This document shows positions 53,145 to 62,222 of a stretch of 64,000 nt of DNA, piece by piece. The DNA is from Chryseobacterium caseinilyticum (GTDB lineage Bacteria > Bacteroidota > Bacteroidia > Flavobacteriales > Weeksellaceae). The stretch covers positions 364,506 to 428,505 of the forward strand of contig NZ_JACYFS010000003.1 in NCBI RefSeq assembly GCF_014837145.1. Reading direction: 5' to 3'. A program made the translations under genes and the position numbers. The notes beneath the pieces are model-generated. The model worked only from the letters and a program-made list of their open reading frames with translations. It made no database searches and was not told the DNA's origin. The first letter of the stretch is position 1. Every line of letters begins with the position of its first letter.

Positions 53145-54029
53145 ATGGCAGAAATTCTTGACGGATTAAAAGTTTCCAAAGAAATAAAAGCAGAAATCAA
53201 GGTTGAAGTTGATAAAATCATTGCAAGCAAAAGAAGAGCACCGCATTTGGTAGCCATTCTTGTTGGAAACAATGGTGCGAGTAAAGCTTATGTTAACGCA
53301 AAAGTGAAAGATTGTGAGGAAGTTGGTTTTCAATCGAGCTTAGTGAAATTTCCAAGCACGGTTTCTGAGTCTGAATTGTTGGAGAAAATCGATGAATTAA
53401 ATAGATCAAAAGCGGTTGACGGTTTTATCGTTCAGTTACCGTTACCCGATCAGGTTGATCAGGAAAAAATTATCAATGCAATCGATCCAAGGAAAGATGT
53501 TGACGGTTTCCACCCGACAAACTTCGGGAAAATGGCTTTGGAAATGGATACATTTTTACCGGCCACACCATTCGGAATTTTAACTTTACTGGAAAGATAC
53601 AATATCGAAACAAAAGGTAAAGACTGTGTTATTATCGGAAGAAGCAAGATTGTGGGAAGACCAATGAGTATTCTGATGGGAAGAAAAGATTTTCCAGGAA
53701 ACTCTACCGTTACTTTGACACACTCTTACACAAAAGACATAGAAGAATACACGAAGAAAGCAGATATCGTGATTACCGCTTTGGGAGATCCACACTTTTT
53801 GAAAGGTGAAATGATCAAAGACGGAGCGGTTATCGTGGATGTAGGAATTACAAGAGTAGATGACGATTCTCCAAAAGGATATTATCTGGCAGGTGATGTA
53901 GATTTTGACAGCTGTGCAGAAAAAGCAAGCTGGATCACGCCGGTTCCGGGAGGAGTAGGTCCTATGACGAGAGCGATGTTGATGAAAAACACCATCATTG
54001 CCTACAAAACTTCAGTCTATAACGACTAA
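53145..54029 (+). CDS. folD: FolD, methylenetetrahydrofolate dehydrogenase/cyclohydrolase
   Basis: 294 residues, the usual length. The enzyme oxidises 5,10-methylene-THF and opens the methenyl ring. Seen: the substrate Lys in SKAYVNAKVKDCEEVG, the QLPLPDQVD motif, the cofactor stretch CVIIGRSKIVGRP and the C-terminal PVPGGVGPMTRAMLM. Six bases separate it from queE, so the two are probably co-transcribed; both deal with folate- or pterin-related chemistry. Confidence 0.96.
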   Translation: MAEILDGLKVSKEIKAEIKVEVDKIIASKRRAPHLVAILVGNNGASKAYVNAKVKDCEEVGFQSSLVKFPSTVSESELLEKIDELNRSKAVDGFIVQLPLPDQVDQEKIINAIDPRKDVDGFHPTNFGKMALEMDTFLPATPFGILTLLERYNIETKGKDCVIIGRSKIVGRPMSILMGRKDFPGNSTVTLTHSYTKDIEEYTKKADIVITALGDPHFLKGEMIKDGAVIVDVGITRVDDDSPKGYYLAGDVDFDSCAEKASWITPVPGGVGPMTRAMLMKNTIIAYKTSVYND

Positions 54030-54035
54030 TTTAAA

Positions 54036-54665
54036 ATGGATTTAGTAGAAGATATATTATTAAAAGAAGGTAAAATGCTCCCGGTGATGGAGCATTTTTA
54101 CACTATTCAGGGCGAAGGTGCGCATACAGGAAAAGCAGCATACTTCATCAGACTGGGAGGTTGCGATGTCGGCTGCCACTGGTGTGATGTGAAAGAAAGC
54201 TGGGATCCTACCCTTCACCCTTTAATGAATGCTGAGGAAATTGCAGAGACAGCTGCGAAACACTGTAAAATTGTTGTATTAACAGGTGGCGAACCTTTGA
54301 TGTGGAATCTGGATGTATTAACTGGAAAATTAAAGGAATTAGGCTGTACCGTTCACATCGAAACTTCGGGAGCTTATCCGATGAGCGGACAGCTGGACTG
54401 GATTACGCTTTCACCAAAGAAAACTGGATTGCCGAAAGAAGAAATCTATCAGAAAGCGCACGAGTTGAAAGTTATTGTTTTTAATAATAATGATTTAAAA
54501 TTCGCTGAAGAGCAAGCTGCAAAAGTTTCTGAAAACTGCAGATTATATCTTCAGAGTGAATGGAGCAAGCGTGAAGAAATCTATCCTAAAATTACAGATT
54601 TTATTCTCGCAAATCCGCGTTGGCAGGCATCTGTGCAAACGCATAAATACTTGAATATCCCTTAA
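54036..54665 (+). CDS. queE: 7-carboxy-7-deazaguanine synthase QueE
   Basis: 209 residues. It is a radical-SAM enzyme with the CxxxCxxC cluster motif at Cys43, Cys47 and Cys50 (GGCDVGCHWC), preceded by FYTIQGEGAHTGK, and TGGEPLM downstream. It makes the 7-deazaguanine core for queuosine. The other queuosine genes are not in this window. The link to folD is by proximity only. Confidence 0.94.
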   Translation: MDLVEDILLKEGKMLPVMEHFYTIQGEGAHTGKAAYFIRLGGCDVGCHWCDVKESWDPTLHPLMNAEEIAETAAKHCKIVVLTGGEPLMWNLDVLTGKLKELGCTVHIETSGAYPMSGQLDWITLSPKKTGLPKEEIYQKAHELKVIVFNNNDLKFAEEQAAKVSENCRLYLQSEWSKREEIYPKITDFILANPRWQASVQTHKYLNIP

Positions 54666-54702
54666 AAATTCGTTATCTTAGCCGATAAGTATTCAGTGTA
54701 CG

Positions 54703-56070
54703 ATGCAGAGAATCCGGTATTCCAGATATTTAAAAATGATCATTGTTCTGCTAGACCTTCTGGTGCTGGCATCGGTGTTCATTTTTTTTTATGTAAGCCG
54801 AAATTCAGATCTTATTCACGATGTAAATCTTTGGTATGAAAACTCTTTTCCGTTACTTCTGCTGGTTTCCTTTTGGTTGCTCCTGAGCGGGCGAACGAAG
54901 ATTTACAACATTCCCCGAAATTTAACTTATACTCTATTCACAGAGCGAATTATTGCCCAATTCGTGCTGTTTGTAATAGGTTTGGTTCTTATTCGGAAAG
55001 TGAGTAATAATCAATTCTTCAGAAGTGAGTTGGCTTGGCTTTCACTGTATCTGTTTGTTTTCGTAATGATTTCAAAATCTGTCATTTATTTCGGAATTAA
55101 ATATTTGAGATCACGTGGTGTCAATAACAGAAACATCATGTTCCTGGAAGAAAATACATCTACTGAGGTTCTGAAAAATTTTCTGGAAGAAAGAAGAGAT
55201 TATGGATACAGGATTTTTGATTACAGTCAATCGTTTTCGCCTCATTCAATGACGTTGTTTTGGAAAGAAAAAGGTATTCATACCGTATTTATTCCTACCC
55301 AAAATTCAATAGATAAGAAAACTGAAGAAGAAATTTTCAGTCTCGCTGAAGAGAATAAGGTAAATGTTACGATGGTGCCATCGATTTCGCAAAACGAATT
55401 TTTCCTTTATGATCTCGAATACATCAAAACGCAGCCTGTTTTAAAGCAGACAAAATATCCTCTGGACTATTTTTCAAACTTAATTCTTAAACGAACTTTC
55501 GATATTGTTTTTTCGGTCTTTGTTTTGCTATTCATCTGTTCGTGGATGTTTCCCCTGATTGCCATTTTGATTAAACTGTCCTCAAAAGGACCTGTTTTTT
55601 TTATTCAAAAAAGATATGGTTTTCATGAAAAAGTTTTTTGTTGTTTAAAATTCAGAACGATGGTTGTAAATGATGATTCTTCCACCAAAACGACTGAAAA
55701 GAATGATATAAGAATTACAAAAATAGGAAAGTTATTGAGAAAATCAAGTCTTGATGAGTTGCCACAATTCATCAATGTTTTGAAAGGAGAAATGTCTGTT
55801 GTAGGACCAAGACCACACATGCTTGCGGTAGATAATCACTACAAGCAGAAAATAGGAAGATATAGTCTCCGAAGCTTGGTCAATCCTGGCATTACAGGTC
55901 TCGCTCAGGTCAACGGTCTTCGTGGCGATGATGGTAATGTGGAAGTTGAAATGAACAAAAGAGTTTTGGCAGATGCTTTTTACGTGAGAAACTGGAGTTT
56001 TGTTCTGGATCTTGTGATCATTTTAAAAACCGTTTTCCTCGTTTGTACAGGAGATAAAAAAGCAGGTTAA
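54703..56070 (+). CDS. Polyprenyl glycosylphosphotransferase (exopolysaccharide initiation)
   Basis: 455 residues. Four membrane helices in the first 140 residues, a CoA-binding-like middle domain (about 140-255), and a C-terminal Bac_transf domain from about 265 (LKRTFDIVFSVFVLL, KGPVFFIQKRYG, FRTMV, SLDELPQFINVLKGEMS, VGPRPHM). Such enzymes load the first sugar phosphate onto undecaprenyl phosphate. No wzx/wzy or capsule cluster is adjacent, so the product is unknown. A weak -7 box (TATCTTAG) is upstream. Confidence 0.9.
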   Translation: MQRIRYSRYLKMIIVLLDLLVLASVFIFFYVSRNSDLIHDVNLWYENSFPLLLLVSFWLLLSGRTKIYNIPRNLTYTLFTERIIAQFVLFVIGLVLIRKVSNNQFFRSELAWLSLYLFVFVMISKSVIYFGIKYLRSRGVNNRNIMFLEENTSTEVLKNFLEERRDYGYRIFDYSQSFSPHSMTLFWKEKGIHTVFIPTQNSIDKKTEEEIFSLAEENKVNVTMVPSISQNEFFLYDLEYIKTQPVLKQTKYPLDYFSNLILKRTFDIVFSVFVLLFICSWMFPLIAILIKLSSKGPVFFIQKRYGFHEKVFCCLKFRTMVVNDDSSTKTTEKNDIRITKIGKLLRKSSLDELPQFINVLKGEMSVVGPRPHMLAVDNHYKQKIGRYSLRSLVNPGITGLAQVNGLRGDDGNVEVEMNKRVLADAFYVRNWSFVLDLVIILKTVFLVCTGDKKAG

Positions 56071-56153
56071 AATGCCTTTGAAAGATTAGTTCTTGTGTGC
56101 TAATCTTAATTTCAGGGTCAAGTATTTAAATAAAAATAGTATAATTTAGCAGA

Positions 56154-56906
56154 ATGTTAAAAAAGTTTTTTACAGCCATAGGAGAATACATGATCCTTAT
56201 CGGTAAATCTCTTCAGAAGCCCCAGAAAATGAGGGTTTTCTGGAAGCTGTTTATGCGGGAGATCAATGATCTGGGCGTGAATTCGTTCGGGTTGGTCATC
56301 TTCACATCGATATTTGTGGGAGCTGTTGTTGCCATTCAGATGTTTAATAATTTTGATGCATCTTCATTCCCAATTCCACCTGCTTTTGTAGGGTACGCAA
56401 CCAAAGCTGTTTTAGTACTCGAATTTGCACCTACCATTATCAGTTTGATTTTGGCCGGAAAAGTAGGTTCTTATATCGCATCAACCATAGGAACCATGCG
56501 TGTTTCTGAGCAAATTGATGCATTGGATATCATGGGGGTCAATTCGCCTAATTTTCTGATTTTACCTAAAATTCTCGCCTGTCTTATTTTTAACCCTATT
56601 CTGATTGCAATAAGTATCGTTTTCGGTATCTGTGGAGGTTATATCGCAGGTATGATCACCGGTAGCTGGACAACGGCAGATTATATTACCGGAATCCAAA
56701 TGTATATGCCCAACCTTTTCATCTATTATGCTTTCTCCAAAACAATTGTTTTTGCTTTCGTAATTGCTACAGTTCCTTCATACTTCGGATATAATGTGAA
56801 AGGTGGTTCATTAGAGGTTGGTAGAGCAAGTACACAGGCGGTAGTTTGGACGATGGTTTTCATCATTATTTCCGAATTACTTTTAACACAATTAATACTA
56901 AGTTGA
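56154..56906 (+). CDS. mlaE: MlaE-type ABC permease for lipid transport
   Basis: 250 residues with about five or six membrane helices and the MlaE motifs (VGAVVAIQ, AKAVLVLEFAPTI-like segment, TIGTMRVSEQIDALDIMG). It forms the membrane part of a phospholipid transporter between the inner and outer membranes. Its TGA stop overlaps the ATG of the next gene (TGATG), indicating coupling with mlaF. Confidence 0.93.
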   Translation: MLKKFFTAIGEYMILIGKSLQKPQKMRVFWKLFMREINDLGVNSFGLVIFTSIFVGAVVAIQMFNNFDASSFPIPPAFVGYATKAVLVLEFAPTIISLILAGKVGSYIASTIGTMRVSEQIDALDIMGVNSPNFLILPKILACLIFNPILIAISIVFGICGGYIAGMITGSWTTADYITGIQMYMPNLFIYYAFSKTIVFAFVIATVPSYFGYNVKGGSLEVGRASTQAVVWTMVFIIISELLLTQLILS

Positions 56907-57721
56907 TGATAGAGGTAAAAAATCTTAAAAAGAGTTTTGGTGATGTTGAAGTGCTTAAAGGAATTTCAACCACTTTCGAAAAAGGCAAAACAAACCTGAT
57001 CATCGGACAAAGTGGATCGGGTAAAACGGTTTTTCTTAAAAGTTTATTGAATGTTTTTCAGCCATCATCAGGAGAAATTTTATTTGACGGAAGAGACATC
57101 AATGTGATGAACCGTGAAGAGAAGCAGCAACTTCGTTCAGAAATCGGAACATTATTTCAGGGAAGTGCACTTTTTGACTCCATGACGGTGGAAGAAAATA
57201 TTATGTTTCCGCTCGATATGTTTACCAATCTTACTTTTAGAGAGAAGAAAAGAAGGGTTTTCGAGGTAATCGGAAGAGTACATTTAGATAAAGCCAACAG
57301 AAAGTTTCCATCTGAAATTTCAGGAGGAATGCAGAAACGTGTGGCGATTGCCAGAGCAATTGTAAACCATCCCAAATATCTGTTCTGTGATGAGCCTAAT
57401 TCAGGATTAGACCCATATACATCAAATGTTATTGACGATCTTTTGGTGGAAATTACGCAGGAGTACGACACTACAACCATTATCAACACCCACGATATGA
57501 ACTCTGTAATGACGATTGGTCAGAAAATCGTTTATCTCAGATTAGGAATTAAAGAATGGGAGGGAGACAAAGACATACTCATCACTGCAGGCAATAAAAA
57601 TCTGATCGATTTCGTTTATTCATCAGAGTTATTCAAAGAATTGAGGGAGTATTTACTTGAAAATAATAAAACGATTGAAAATACAATCACTAATATTGAC
57701 GAAAATGAAAAAAGTTCTTAG
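56906..57721 (+). CDS. mlaF: MlaF-type ABC ATPase
   Basis: 271 residues from the ATG at 56906 (the frame also opens at 56846 inside mlaE). Walker A is GQSGSGKT, the signature SGGMQKR and Walker B LFCDEPNSGLD; the switch His is in NTHDMNSV. It powers MlaE. Neither MlaD nor MlaB/C is next to it; instead, a barrel protein gene overlaps its end by 17 bases. Confidence 0.93.
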   Translation: MIEVKNLKKSFGDVEVLKGISTTFEKGKTNLIIGQSGSGKTVFLKSLLNVFQPSSGEILFDGRDINVMNREEKQQLRSEIGTLFQGSALFDSMTVEENIMFPLDMFTNLTFREKKRRVFEVIGRVHLDKANRKFPSEISGGMQKRVAIARAIVNHPKYLFCDEPNSGLDPYTSNVIDDLLVEITQEYDTTTIINTHDMNSVMTIGQKIVYLRLGIKEWEGDKDILITAGNKNLIDFVYSSELFKELREYLLENNKTIENTITNIDENEKSS

Positions 57722-58334
57722 CATCGCTTTAGTAGGAATTTCAATGGCAGCGTCTGCACAGATTTCATTAGCTGGAAAGGCCAATTTAATCTTTCCGACA
57801 GGTTCGCCATCATGGAAAAATATTTCAAATTCTGCCACTGCTGCATTTGAAAACAAAGGAAGTAATAATGTTGGTTTCAACGTAGGTCTTTCTGTAAAAG
57901 TAGATTTGCCATTAGGATTTTTTGCAATGCCTGAGGTGTACTACACAACATTTAAAAACGAATTCACAGATCCGGTTTCCAACACCACTTTTGATGTGAA
58001 AAACAACAGATTAGATGTTCCGCTTTTGGTGGGGCATAAGGTTTTAGGAAACACGCTTGGAGTGTTTATTGGTCCTGTGATGAGCTACAATTTAGCCAAG
58101 GAAGATACTTACAATGATTTTGTGGAAAATTCTAAAAACCAGTTTACAGTAGGTTATCAGTTTGGTGCACAGGTAGAATTGAAAAGCCTTATATTGAATG
58201 CAAAGTATGAAGGTGCTTTAACGAAAGATCAAAGAGACTTTGTGAGAAAAGTAGGAGGTGCTCAGAATACAGAAACCATTCGTTATGACAACCGGGCTAA
58301 CCTTTTTATGGTCGGCGTTGGATATAAATTCTAA
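57705..58334 (+). CDS. Outer-membrane beta-barrel protein overlapping mlaF
   Basis: 209 residues from the ATG at 57705, which opens a signal peptide (ALVGISMAASAQ); the frame is open back to 57657 but that would destroy the signal. The mature part has amphipathic strands and a C-terminal aromatic (MVGVGYKF), as in PorT/OmpW-like eight-strand barrels. It overlaps mlaF by 17 bases, so it is part of the mla operon and might receive or deliver lipid at the outer membrane; this is inference. Confidence 0.75.
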   Translation: MKKVLSIALVGISMAASAQISLAGKANLIFPTGSPSWKNISNSATAAFENKGSNNVGFNVGLSVKVDLPLGFFAMPEVYYTTFKNEFTDPVSNTTFDVKNNRLDVPLLVGHKVLGNTLGVFIGPVMSYNLAKEDTYNDFVENSKNQFTVGYQFGAQVELKSLILNAKYEGALTKDQRDFVRKVGGAQNTETIRYDNRANLFMVGVGYKF

Positions 58335-58357
58335 TCTGATTTAAATTTAAAAATAAA

Positions 58358-58384
58358 AAATCCTCAAATTAAACTTGAGGATTT
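58358..58384. terminator. Terminator hairpin between convergent genes
   Basis: AAATCCTCAA / TTGAGGATTT, ten pairs and a seven-base loop. The T run is better for the minus strand, where it lies at the end of the 58369-58686 gene, but it can serve both. Confidence 0.75.
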
Positions 58385-58686
58385 CTGTTTTGTTCTCTGT
58401 TGAGCTCTGCTTCCCGCTGTGCGATTTGCTGTGCTTTAAGTTCCATTTCAGCTTTTTCCTGCTGAAGCTGTTTATATTCTTTTCTCCGTTGTTCTTCTTT
58501 TATCGCGCTGCCTTTACTGGAGTAGCCTACAATTCCACCGATGATTAACCCGATGCCGACGCCACCCATTACGCCCATCACATGAGGTAAACCAATTTCT
58601 TCAGTGGTAAAACCGTCAGTTGTAAGGTAAAAAAGCAATATTGCCAAAGCTAAAAGTATAATTCCTGTTATTGATAAATTTTTCAT
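58369..58686 (-). CDS. Small membrane protein with coiled-coil tail
   Basis: 105 residues: one N-terminal membrane helix (ITGIILLALAILLFYLTT), a second very Gly-rich one (GVMGGVGIGLIIGGIVGY), then a charged coiled coil (about 62-98, KQLQQEKAEMELKAQQIAQ). No family recognised. It comes after the M48 protease gene on the same strand, but a terminator stands between. Confidence 0.65.
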   Translation of the reverse strand: MKNLSITGIILLALAILLFYLTTDGFTTEEIGLPHVMGVMGGVGIGLIIGGIVGYSSKGSAIKEEQRRKEYKQLQQEKAEMELKAQQIAQREAELNREQNRNPQV

Positions 58687-58708
58687 TGTTTTAAATTTAA
58701 TAAGGATT

Positions 58709-58738
58709 AAAAAAGCCTGATTTCAAATAAAATCAGGC
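58709..58738 (-). terminator. Terminator after the M48 protease gene
   Basis: Minus strand GCCTGATTT, loop TATTTG, AAATCAGGC, then six T. Nine perfect pairs. Confidence 0.8.
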
Positions 58739-58750
58739 AATATTCTATGT

Positions 58751-59557
58751 TTAAAGTTTTCCTCCTGCCGCTTTGTAATATTCCAAAGCCTGCGGTAGAT
58801 TTTTATTTAAACCTGAAATTCTCGTTTCCGGATTCGGGTGAGTGGAAAGGAATTCCGGCTGTCTTGCACCGGTTGAAGCAGCTTCCATTCTCTGCCAGAA
58901 AGGGATAGACTGTCTTGGGTCATATCCTGCCATCGACATTAAATACAATCCCATTTGATCTGCTTCAGATTCCTGATTTCTACCATATTTTAATAGTGCC
59001 ACTTGCGATCCGATTGGGTAAGCTGTTTCGAAAACTTTTGCCCATTGCGCATTAGAAATAGAACCACCTAAGATCTGTCCGCCATACTGAGCGACCATCG
59101 ATTGAGAAATTCTCTCATTTCCATGGCCTGCTAGTGCATGAGAGACCTCATGACCCATTACTACTGCCAATCCCGTATCGTCTTTTGTAATTGGTAAAAT
59201 TCCTGTATAAACAGCAACTTTTCCGCCGGGCATACACCATGCATTGATCTGTTTATCCTGAATTAAATTAAATTCCCAGGCGTAGCTTACCAAGTCAGCT
59301 TGTCTTCCGATACTGGTATAATATTTTTCGGCTGCGTTTTTTATTCTGTTACCTACATTTACAACTTTGTTTGCATCGGCAGTTCCTTTTACAACTTTAG
59401 AACCTGTAAGTGTAGTTTTATATTCCTGAGAAGCCATCGTAAGAATCTCAGAATTGTTCGCCAACTGTAGCGAAGACCTCCCTGTAATAGGATTTGTAGT
59501 ACAAGCAGCAACTGCAAAAACAGCAGCGCCCATTCCTAAAAAGAATTTAGTTTTCAT
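58751..59557 (-). CDS. M48 metalloprotease lipoprotein (LoiP/YcaL type)
   Basis: 268 residues. Lipobox FAVAACTT (Cys19), zinc motif HEVSH (136-140) and the third-ligand region ESEAD (196-200). The domain matches periplasmic M48 proteases such as LoiP, which take part in envelope quality control. It is monocistronic with a good terminator. Confidence 0.92.
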   Translation of the reverse strand: MKTKFFLGMGAAVFAVAACTTNPITGRSSLQLANNSEILTMASQEYKTTLTGSKVVKGTADANKVVNVGNRIKNAAEKYYTSIGRQADLVSYAWEFNLIQDKQINAWCMPGGKVAVYTGILPITKDDTGLAVVMGHEVSHALAGHGNERISQSMVAQYGGQILGGSISNAQWAKVFETAYPIGSQVALLKYGRNQESEADQMGLYLMSMAGYDPRQSIPFWQRMEAASTGARQPEFLSTHPNPETRISGLNKNLPQALEYYKAAGGKL

Positions 59558-59668
59558 TGTTTCGAGTGTTAATAATTGCAGTCTTACAATATTTATTCCA
59601 AACGGAAAACAAACATTATATTAGCATAAAATTTGTTATGTTTAATGCTAATCTATTTATATAAAATT

Positions 59669-60217
59669 ATGAAAAAATATATTGTATTTATTCTGATGTT
59701 TGGATTTATCTTAAATTACCAACACATGAATGGCCAAAAGATGACTCAGGTACAGACAGATGCGTTGATCAATTCTGACGAGTTCAGTTTTCATGCCGAA
59801 AGAGCCAACCCAACCAATTATGATGTTATCAACATCGCTAACTCGTTGCCAAATGCACCGGCGATGAGAATGTTTCAACTGCAAGGCCAAGGTTATGGTT
59901 TTAGCATCAAAAAAAATGAATTAGAAGTCGTTCTTCCATATTTTGGGAGAGTGTTTAATCCAACTTATGGTAATTCAAATAACAACAGTTACAGATTTAC
60001 CTCAAAGGATTTTAAAATTGAAAAGACTCAAAAGAAAAAAGGAAAGTGGGTTTACAGAATTCAACCAAAAGATGTGAACAATGTAAGTGATATTTACATT
60101 GAGGTTTTCAAAGACGGGGGCGCACTTGTATCAGTAAAAAGCAACGACAGACAGCCTATTTCATACGACGGGTATATTTCGAAAACAGAAATTGAAACTG
60201 AAAAAGAAAAGCTCTAA
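59669..60217 (+). CDS. DUF4251 family secreted protein
   Basis: 182 residues from the ATG at 59669; the frame opens at 59633 but this start gives a signal peptide (ending HMNGQKM). The DUF4251 fold is Bacteroidota-specific (DVINIANSLPNAPAMRMFQL, PYFGRVFNP, GALVSVKSNDRQPISYDGY). Function unknown. It is convergent with meaB; the two stop codons overlap. Confidence 0.85.
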   Translation: MKKYIVFILMFGFILNYQHMNGQKMTQVQTDALINSDEFSFHAERANPTNYDVINIANSLPNAPAMRMFQLQGQGYGFSIKKNELEVVLPYFGRVFNPTYGNSNNNSYRFTSKDFKIEKTQKKKGKWVYRIQPKDVNNVSDIYIEVFKDGGALVSVKSNDRQPISYDGYISKTEIETEKEKL

Positions 60218-61200
60218 TTTTCATCTTTAAGAAATTTATCAACAAATAATTTTGCTTCAGAGCTTGGATTTGAAATCTGTTCTGAAGCATTTTTTTTGTG
60301 CTGAAAATACGCTTCTTCAAACATTGTGTTTTTCTTCAGTGAAGCTAAAATATATTCCTGAACCCAATATTCAAAGCGTTTTTCAGACTGTTGTTTTCTT
60401 ACCAGTTCAAATCTGTCAGATTTCTTTTTTAATGAAATGAAATCATTTATTTTTTCAAAAACATCTTCCAATCCTTGATTATTTAATGCTGAACCTAATA
60501 AAATCTGTACCTTCCAGTCTTTCTCTTTTGGAGGAATAAAATCCAAAGCCCGTTTCAGTTCAAGTCTTGTGTTTTTAGCTTTTTGAAGATTGTCTTCATC
60601 AACTTTATTAATAAAAATAACATCGGTCATTTCCATAATTCCCCGTTTGATACCTTGAAGTTCATCTCCGCCACCAATAATTTTTAAAAATAAAAAAACA
60701 TCAGTAATATCTGCAACCAGAATTTCAGATTGCCCTACACCAACAGTTTCAATTAAAATATAATCATAACCTGCTGCTTCGCAGATCAACATCGTTTCAA
60801 AAGTGGCATTGGCAACACCTCCCAAAAATCCAGAACTCGGAGAAGGCCTGATGAAAGCATTTTCTTGTTTAGTCAATTCTTCCATTCTGGTTTTGTCGCC
60901 CAGAATACTCCCTTTGTTAATTGCTGAACTTGGGTCAATGGCCAAGACAGCAACTTTTTTACCTTTTGAAATCGCTAACAGACCAAAATTTTCAATGAAA
61001 GTAGATTTTCCTGCACCGGGAACCCCTGTAATTCCAACACGAACAGATTTTCCGGTGAAAGGCATAATCTGTTTTAGCAGATCTTCCGCCTGCTTTCGGT
61101 GTTCGGCTTTTTTGCTTTCAACCAAAGTGATGGCTTTGCCGATCAGGCGTTTGTCGCCCGATCGTATTCCGTCGAAAAGTTCCTGTGTAGAGATTTTCAT
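60214..61200 (-). CDS. meaB: MeaB, GTPase chaperone of methylmalonyl-CoA mutase
   Basis: 328 residues of the ArgK/MeaB G3E GTPase family: P loop GVPGAGKS (59-66), DPSSAINKGSILGDKTRM (switch region), ETVGVGQSE and NKVD. It protects and reloads the B12-dependent methylmalonyl-CoA mutase. The mutase genes are not in the window. The C-terminal dimerisation part is complete. Confidence 0.93.
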   Translation of the reverse strand: MKISTQELFDGIRSGDKRLIGKAITLVESKKAEHRKQAEDLLKQIMPFTGKSVRVGITGVPGAGKSTFIENFGLLAISKGKKVAVLAIDPSSAINKGSILGDKTRMEELTKQENAFIRPSPSSGFLGGVANATFETMLICEAAGYDYILIETVGVGQSEILVADITDVFLFLKIIGGGDELQGIKRGIMEMTDVIFINKVDEDNLQKAKNTRLELKRALDFIPPKEKDWKVQILLGSALNNQGLEDVFEKINDFISLKKKSDRFELVRKQQSEKRFEYWVQEYILASLKKNTMFEEAYFQHKKNASEQISNPSSEAKLFVDKFLKDEN

Positions 61201-61331
61201 CGGTTCAAAAATATAAAAATTAAAAACAAAAAAGCTTTGTGCCTGATCTTAATTTTAATGCTTCTAAATTAAGTTTTGGGAATACAGATTAAAAACTGAA
61301 AGACTAATTTTGTTTATTAAATAATAATAAA

Positions 61332-61628
61332 ATGAAAAAACTCATAGGAACTTCTCTGTTAGCAGCATTGCTTTTCGCGTCGTGTACACCAAAAGCGGTT
61401 GCAACAACTACAGCTCCTGCAGCAGCAGCAAGTACTTCTGAACAATTGGCTCAAGGGAAAACAATTTTTGAAAATTCTTGCAAAAAATGTCACGGTCTGC
61501 CAAAACCAGATGATTTTACTTCAGTGGAATGGGTTGGAATTATGAATTCCATGGCGCCTAAAGCAAGACTTAATGATGAACAGCATCAGTGGGTGTACGA
61601 CTACATTGTTTCAGCAAAAACAAAATAA
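61332..61628 (+). CDS. Cytochrome c lipoprotein
   Basis: 98 residues. Lipobox LLFASC (Cys18), an Ala/Thr-rich linker, then a small class I cytochrome c with the haem motif CKKCH (50-54) and a possible distal Met in MNSMAPK. It would carry electrons at the periplasmic face of a membrane. It stands alone, with a perfect terminator behind it; no oxidase genes are adjacent. Confidence 0.9.
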   Translation: MKKLIGTSLLAALLFASCTPKAVATTTAPAAAASTSEQLAQGKTIFENSCKKCHGLPKPDDFTSVEWVGIMNSMAPKARLNDEQHQWVYDYIVSAKTK

Positions 61629-61641
61629 GTTTATACAGATT

Positions 61642-61678
61642 AAAAATCCCTTTCAAAATTATTTTGAAAGGGATTTTT
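61642..61678. terminator. Long perfect bidirectional terminator
   Basis: AAAAATCCCTTTCAAAAT paired with ATTTTGAAAGGGATTTTT, 18 perfect pairs around one base, with A and T runs built in. It works for the cytochrome gene and for the convergent unknown gene. Confidence 0.9.
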
Positions 61679-61679
61679 G

Positions 61680-62222
61680 TTATTCATCAGCTTTAATCTT
61701 ATGTCCAAAGCTCAATAAGAGTTGTTTTAAACCGTCATAAACGCTTTCGTCAACATCTATAAAATCCTGATTTAAGTTTTGGATAAATTCGCAGGAAAAG
61801 CAAATATTTAAAACCTCACGAATCTCATTTTCCCTGTCATAAAAGACGATCGCATCACGATAAACCGGTCCGCACATCCATGACGGTATTTTTTCAGTTT
61901 TAATTTGAAGTATTTTAATTAATTCTTCTGACTCATTTTCATGCGGGTAAAACCTATTCAGTTTTTCTGCAGAAAAGTGAAGTTTGCGATTTTTATCAAA
62001 TAAAAACTGAGTATTATTTAACAGTGAATTTAGAATTTCCAGTTCAAGATTTTCTTCTAAACTTAAATTTTCAAGTTTTGATTTGTTGATGAGTTGATTA
62101 TAAAGTTCCTCTTTTTCGAGGATAACTTTTTCATAGTCTGAACCTCTTTGTAAAGAATAAGTTTCAAAATATTCAAAGTTAAAAACTTCTTTGAGCTCAG
62201 ATAAATCAATATTAGAACTCAT
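61680..62222 (-). CDS. Hypothetical protein next to hemE
   Basis: 180 acidic, soluble residues, no signal. I cannot assign a family; the C-terminal half has WMCGPVYRDAIVFYD and NICFSCEF, three Cys in a pattern seen in other unnamed Flavobacteriia proteins. It starts at the base directly after the hemE stop codon, so it is translated with hemE. Function not inferable. Confidence 0.7.
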   Translation of the reverse strand: MSSNIDLSELKEVFNFEYFETYSLQRGSDYEKVILEKEELYNQLINKSKLENLSLEENLELEILNSLLNNTQFLFDKNRKLHFSAEKLNRFYPHENESEELIKILQIKTEKIPSWMCGPVYRDAIVFYDRENEIREVLNICFSCEFIQNLNQDFIDVDESVYDGLKQLLLSFGHKIKADE

